DNA from: an uncultured Lachnospiraceae bacterium
Lineage (GTDB): Bacteria > Bacillota > Clostridia > Lachnospirales > Lachnospiraceae
DNA: 64,000 bases
Reading direction: 5' to 3'
NCBI GenBank assembly: GCA_910585635.1
Contig: CAJUFE010000009.1
Span: forward strand, 4,619-68,618
How positions within the stretch are numbered: the stretch's first letter is position 1; every line of letters begins with the position of its first letter. Below the pieces are notes generated by a model. It searched no databases, was not told the DNA's origin, and saw only the letters and a list, made by a program, of their open reading frames with translations. Below, piece after piece: positions 60,773 through 64,000 of the stretch. The translations under genes and the position numbers were made by a program.

Positions 60773-61879
60773 CTATGCCCGACCTCCTATGTCTGAATCA
60801 TTTACCCATCCGTACACATTCGTGCTGCTATCTATATGGATCAGATGGTACGGATGCTTTGCCCCGGCAGCAATCCTTGTTATCTTTGCTGTACCGGGCT
60901 TGCAGTTATATCCGGTGTCCCCGGTACTGCTCACATAATGCCTTGACCCAATAAAATTCACAATATCGCCAATGACGTAACTTCCCCCGCCGCCTCCATT
61001 GCTGCCACCGGAGGATGAACTCCCGCCGCCTGTTGGCGAAGCCGGGGGAGTAAATGGTTTCAGCTCCATTGTGGTTTTCCAGTCCCCGGTCCGGCCTCCT
61101 TTGTGCTTTCCCTTTACAACAAGAAAACGGCCATTCAGGTCAGCAGACTGTATCTTCACAACTTCTGCGGTCGATATCCGATAATTAAGGAGGCAGGATC
61201 GGGAAATGGTATCATCCTTCCGTTCTTTATCCGTTTGGTCTGTCTCCAGCGGTATCGAAACCTTCTCCTCATCTGATCGCAGAAGCCCGAGAGAAGGAGT
61301 AAGGTATACGCCGGTATTTATCCCATCATCAGATTTCGTTATGTATACCTGTCCCGTAGGCCGGATAATAAACCTGCTTTGGCATTCGTTTACAATGATT
61401 TCCGTAAGTACCTGCTTCATTTTTCCCTGGCAAACCCTTCCGCGGGCATACACTTGATCTATTGTCAGTTCGCACTTCGCCACTTCCACGCCGAAAATGT
61501 TAAGCAGATCCCGGATCATGGCAGACGCAACAGTGTTCTCAGCGTAAGTTTTATTCACCAAGCTGTTTAAGATTTCATCTGCACAAGGCTGGACGGTGAG
61601 GGTAGAAGTCCAATCTGTGTTAGACTGCTTATGCTTCAGCCCCACAACTTTTCCAATCAGGATACATCCGATATCCCCTTCATATCCAGCGTTCAGAACC
61701 ACTGGATCATTTCTTTTGATGCCGGCTCTGGTATTCGGAGAAAGGTTTGTGACGCTGAGTGTGGCAACCGGCGGCTCATCACTGTCCTCGAACGGTATCT
61801 CAAAAGAAAAATCCAGTCCGGCAAGAGAGTATTTATTGTGGCCGATCACCAGAATGGCTTCCCTTATCCAAAGGGCCAT
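60773..61879 (-). CDS. Tail hub protein (XkdQ/gpD-like) with C-terminal SH3-like domain
   Basis: 368 residues. The N-terminal ~270 resemble tail hub proteins (VATLSVTNLSPNTRAGIKRND, AENTVASAMIRDLLNIFGVE, LTEIIVNECQSRFIIRPTG). A Gly/Ser linker (GGGSSSSGGSNGGGGG) leads to an SH3-like domain (VGDIVNFIGSRHY-type, YGWVNDSDIGG) that may bind the cell wall. Forms the centre of the baseplate. Confidence 0.82.
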   Translation of the reverse strand: MALWIREAILVIGHNKYSLAGLDFSFEIPFEDSDEPPVATLSVTNLSPNTRAGIKRNDPVVLNAGYEGDIGCILIGKVVGLKHKQSNTDWTSTLTVQPCADEILNSLVNKTYAENTVASAMIRDLLNIFGVEVAKCELTIDQVYARGRVCQGKMKQVLTEIIVNECQSRFIIRPTGQVYITKSDDGINTGVYLTPSLGLLRSDEEKVSIPLETDQTDKERKDDTISRSCLLNYRISTAEVVKIQSADLNGRFLVVKGKHKGGRTGDWKTTMELKPFTPPASPTGGGSSSSGGSNGGGGGSYVIGDIVNFIGSRHYVSSTGDTGYNCKPGTAKITRIAAGAKHPYHLIHIDSSTNVYGWVNDSDIGGRA

Positions 61880-61880
61880 G

Positions 61881-62237
61881 TCACTTCACCATCCTTTCGT
61901 AAAGATAGAGCCTTACTTCCTTCCCGAAGTTCTGCCGGGTAATTTCCGATATTCCTTCCCCATTTATGCACAGAGGTATGATAACGGGTATCGGAAAATT
62001 CTCGTTTTCCACCACATTAAACAGCTGCCGGCCATATCTTATGACCTCGCCAAAAGCGAGGACGTTCCCATTCACATCCTGCAAGTCAGCCGTATAGAAT
62101 CCGCCAACATCATTGTATTTAATTGTAAACATATACGTCCGGTCAGTCAGCTTCACAGAAAATGAGTACGGCACACGTGAAGCGTCTATATCCAGGTATT
62201 CTATATCCTCAGTCAAATCAATCAGTTGCAGCGCCAT
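61881..62237 (-). CDS. Baseplate plug-type protein (DUF6983-like)
   Basis: 118 residues. SFSVKLTDRTYMFTIKYND, FYTADLQDVNGNVL and EVRLYLYERMVK match the small plug family found between hub and Dit-like genes in Clostridia contractile tails. Family naming from memory. Confidence 0.7.
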   Translation of the reverse strand: MALQLIDLTEDIEYLDIDASRVPYSFSVKLTDRTYMFTIKYNDVGGFYTADLQDVNGNVLAFGEVIRYGRQLFNVVENENFPIPVIIPLCINGEGISEITRQNFGKEVRLYLYERMVK

Positions 62238-62248
62238 ACCACCACCCC

Positions 62249-62845
62249 CTAATATGCTGCCAGCCCGTTATATCCTCCGGTTATCCTCGTGAGAGGAGCG
62301 GAGTTATAGGAACCCGTATAGGCTTCCCTGTAATTTTCCACACCTGCTGACCCCACCGATTGCAGCGCCACTACCGTAAGTCCGGCGTTCGCAGTCCTGG
62401 ATAGCTGTGCGTCAGAGTTTTTCCCCTCGTCCTGGCTTATCATAGGCTCTACAGCGTTCATGGATACATACCCGGACGCCGTAACCTTTACCTGTTTCAG
62501 GGTGGCCGAGAAAGAGGCTCCCTTCTTGTTTTTGCTCGTGCGGTCAAATTTAAGACTGGTAAACACGAGATTAGCCATCCGTGTCACTCCGATATAGGTT
62601 ATCAGATCCCGCGATTCCCGCATTGCCTTCAGCGCATTTACCGCGCCATCGCCGCCCACGATTGTGCCAGAGATATTAAGCGTCCCGGCAGCATTGTTTA
62701 CATGGTCATTTATTTCCGAACCGGCTTCGATAGGATTGGAGGTCACGGAACTGCTGTAGCTCTCACTTTCTTTCTCAACCACACCGGTCTGGAACGGCAC
62801 GAAACGTACCGTGCCGCCTTTTCTTCCAGTAAGTGTATATGCCAT
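62249..62845 (-). CDS. Dit-like phage tail protein
   Basis: 198 residues. NPIEAGSEINDHVNNAAGTLNISG and VNALKAMRESRDLITYIG are typical of the Dit-like N-terminal domain family in Firmicutes phages; the C-terminal ~70 residues are less conserved. Structural adaptor between tail tube and baseplate. Confidence 0.78.
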   Translation of the reverse strand: MAYTLTGRKGGTVRFVPFQTGVVEKESESYSSSVTSNPIEAGSEINDHVNNAAGTLNISGTIVGGDGAVNALKAMRESRDLITYIGVTRMANLVFTSLKFDRTSKNKKGASFSATLKQVKVTASGYVSMNAVEPMISQDEGKNSDAQLSRTANAGLTVVALQSVGSAGVENYREAYTGSYNSAPLTRITGGYNGLAAY

Positions 62846-62859
62846 GCCTCTTCCTCCTA

Positions 62860-64000
62860 TCAGTAAGCGTATTGGTTCTTCAGGGACTGATGTTCAAGCT
62901 CCTGTTCCCTGAACTCGTCAAAAAGTTCTTTTACCGTATCACGGAGGGAATTCTCCATCTTTTCCACGGTCTCATCATCCGCATTGCCCTGTATCGTAAT
63001 CTGTATCACGGGAGAGAACGGGGAACCTCCCCCGCCCCCGCCGGAAGATTCAGGGGAAGGATCCGGGCCTGTCACAGAGTCCGGGTTATCTTCATCAGGA
63101 TTTTCCCTGTCCGAGCCTGATGTTTCGGGAGGATTGAAGCTCCCGATCACTGGATCTGCGTCCTCCACAATCGGACTGACCTTATAGGCCATATCCCCAA
63201 CTGGTTTGACAGATGGCTCCTCCACTTTTGGCGCATCCACGGACGGCAGATCAAATTCCGTCGGTATGGACTTTTCAATATCCTTTGTTACGCTTCCAAT
63301 AGTAGATTCAAAGCCCTTCCCAAGACCGGCAGCCATGTTGTCGCCGATACCGGCGAATACAGTAGACGGGCTGTGTATTCCAAGCAAGCCCTTTACGCCA
63401 TCCACGATGCCGCCGAAGAACCCAGAAACCTTATCCTTTATCCACGAGCCCATGGCAGTAATACCGTTCCAAACGCCCTCTACAATATTCTTGCCGATAT
63501 CCAGCATCATGCCCGGAACCTGCGCGAATCCATCAACGATTGCAGAAATTATCTGAGGAAGCGATGCCACCAGCTGTGGTATTGCCTGGACCAGACCGAC
63601 AGCAAGCTGCACGATCAGGTTTATTCCGGTTTCAACGATAAGCGGTAGGTTCTCTGTTACAAAACTCACTATGGAAGTTATGATCTCCGGTAGCTGTGCC
63701 ACCAGCTGCGGGATAGCATCTATGATTCCCATTCCCAGAGACAGCAGCATCTGGGAACCCTGCTCCAAAATGGTCGGCAGATTCTCAGACAGGAACCCTA
63801 CGAACTGTAGGATTATCTCAGGAAGCTGTTCTACAAGAATAGGTATCGCCTCCAGAATCCCCTGCGACAGTCCTTCGAGGATGGACATTCCCGCTTCAAG
63901 AACCATCGGGAGGTTTTCGATGAGCGTTTCGACTACGCACAACAGTGTCTCAACCACGGACGGCACCAGTTCAGGAAGTGCTTCTCCAATTCCCGTAGCC
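62860..64000 (-). CDS. Tail tape measure protein (C-terminal part, runs off the contig)
   Basis: About 380 C-terminal residues; the frame is still open at base 64000, so the N-terminus is missing. Contains repeated amphipathic units of ~40 residues with words like IPQLVAQLPEII and LVQAIPQLVASLPQII, then FFGGIVDGVKGLLGIHSPSTVF, the classic tape-measure end motif, and a Pro/Asp/Gly-rich linker before a final helix. It sets tail length and is injected or released on infection. Confidence 0.9.
   Translation of the reverse strand, partial: ATGIGEALPELVPSVVETLLCVVETLIENLPMVLEAGMSILEGLSQGILEAIPILVEQLPEIILQFVGFLSENLPTILEQGSQMLLSLGMGIIDAIPQLVAQLPEIITSIVSFVTENLPLIVETGINLIVQLAVGLVQAIPQLVASLPQIISAIVDGFAQVPGMMLDIGKNIVEGVWNGITAMGSWIKDKVSGFFGGIVDGVKGLLGIHSPSTVFAGIGDNMAAGLGKGFESTIGSVTKDIEKSIPTEFDLPSVDAPKVEEPSVKPVGDMAYKVSPIVEDADPVIGSFNPPETSGSDRENPDEDNPDSVTGPDPSPESSGGGGGGSPFSPVIQITIQGNADDETVEKMENSLRDTVKELFDEFREQELEHQSLKNQYAY

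Noticed and set aside
1..64000. tRNA or rRNA genes, including a tRNA attachment site at the phage junction
   Set aside because: I found no cloverleaf-like or rRNA sequence; the junction lies in a protein-coding gene.

Overview
The window is a metagenome-style contig with two unlike halves. Bases 1-23.7 kb look like chromosome of an anaerobic Firmicute, most likely Lachnospiraceae: fairly GC-rich genes, strong AGGAGG ribosome sites, an [FeFe]-hydrogenase maturase (HydF), a molybdenum hydroxylase, split transketolase genes and Firmicutes-style arabinose genes. Bases 23.7-64 kb are a prophage or phage-like element of a contractile-tailed (myovirus-type) Clostridia phage. The first 37 bases carry an Illumina adapter, so the left end of the contig is artificial.

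Chromosomal half, nearly all on the minus strand: an xanthine-dehydrogenase-like operon (FAD, 2Fe-2S and truncated Mo subunits, 0-2.1 kb); a plus-strand AAA-ATPase/PD-(D/E)XK protein (2.4-4.1 kb); a 104-bp inverted-repeat element; hydF; a broken MATE exporter; a DUF4869 plus ATP-binding gene pair with its own promoter (6.9-8.3 kb); then the arabinose locus (8.6-21.5 kb). That locus reads, from its promoter, ABC substrate-binding protein, ATPase, two permeases, araA, a transaldolase-family gene, transketolase N and C halves, araB and araD, ending at a strong terminator, with a divergent araR-like regulator. Arabinose would be imported, isomerised, phosphorylated, epimerised and passed to the pentose phosphate pathway. 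As assembled, araD, araB, araA and one permease are interrupted by stops or frameshifts, so the locus is either decaying or carries consensus errors. A YesN-type response regulator and the C-terminal third of a second sugar-binding protein follow; the binding-protein gene is cut at about 23.70 kb where phage sequence starts.

Phage half: a minus-strand accessory operon of small, tightly coupled genes (23.7-32.9 kb) with a PemK/MazF-type toxin, a sigma-like factor, a zinc peptidase and a large multi-zinc-ribbon protein; a divergent plus-strand early/replication operon (33.0-47.3 kb) with DUF2800 nuclease, DUF2815 ssDNA-binding protein, family A DNA polymerase, VapE-type primase-helicase, YopX, C5-DNA methyltransferase, VRR-NUC nuclease, SNF2 helicase and an ArpU-like regulator, ending at a terminator; an immunity and integration module (47.4-50.6 kb) with two XRE regulators and a large serine recombinase; and a minus-strand late operon (50.6-64 kb) with holin, endolysin, a complete diversity-generating retroelement (DGR) and contractile-tail baseplate genes up to the tape measure, which runs off the right end.

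The strongest discovery is the DGR: a reverse transcriptase with a YMDD active site, a 118-bp template repeat, an Avd-like accessory gene and a tail protein whose C-terminal variable repeat differs from the template at 19 positions, every one a template adenine. Other structure worth attention: a 13-bp operator repeated in four phage promoter regions, a 54-bp promoter duplicated in inverted orientation near both ends of the 24-kb early segment, an iteron-like cluster of AATGTTTCA repeats, and poly-G/C tracts of 8-10 bases placed where slippage would alter phage proteins.
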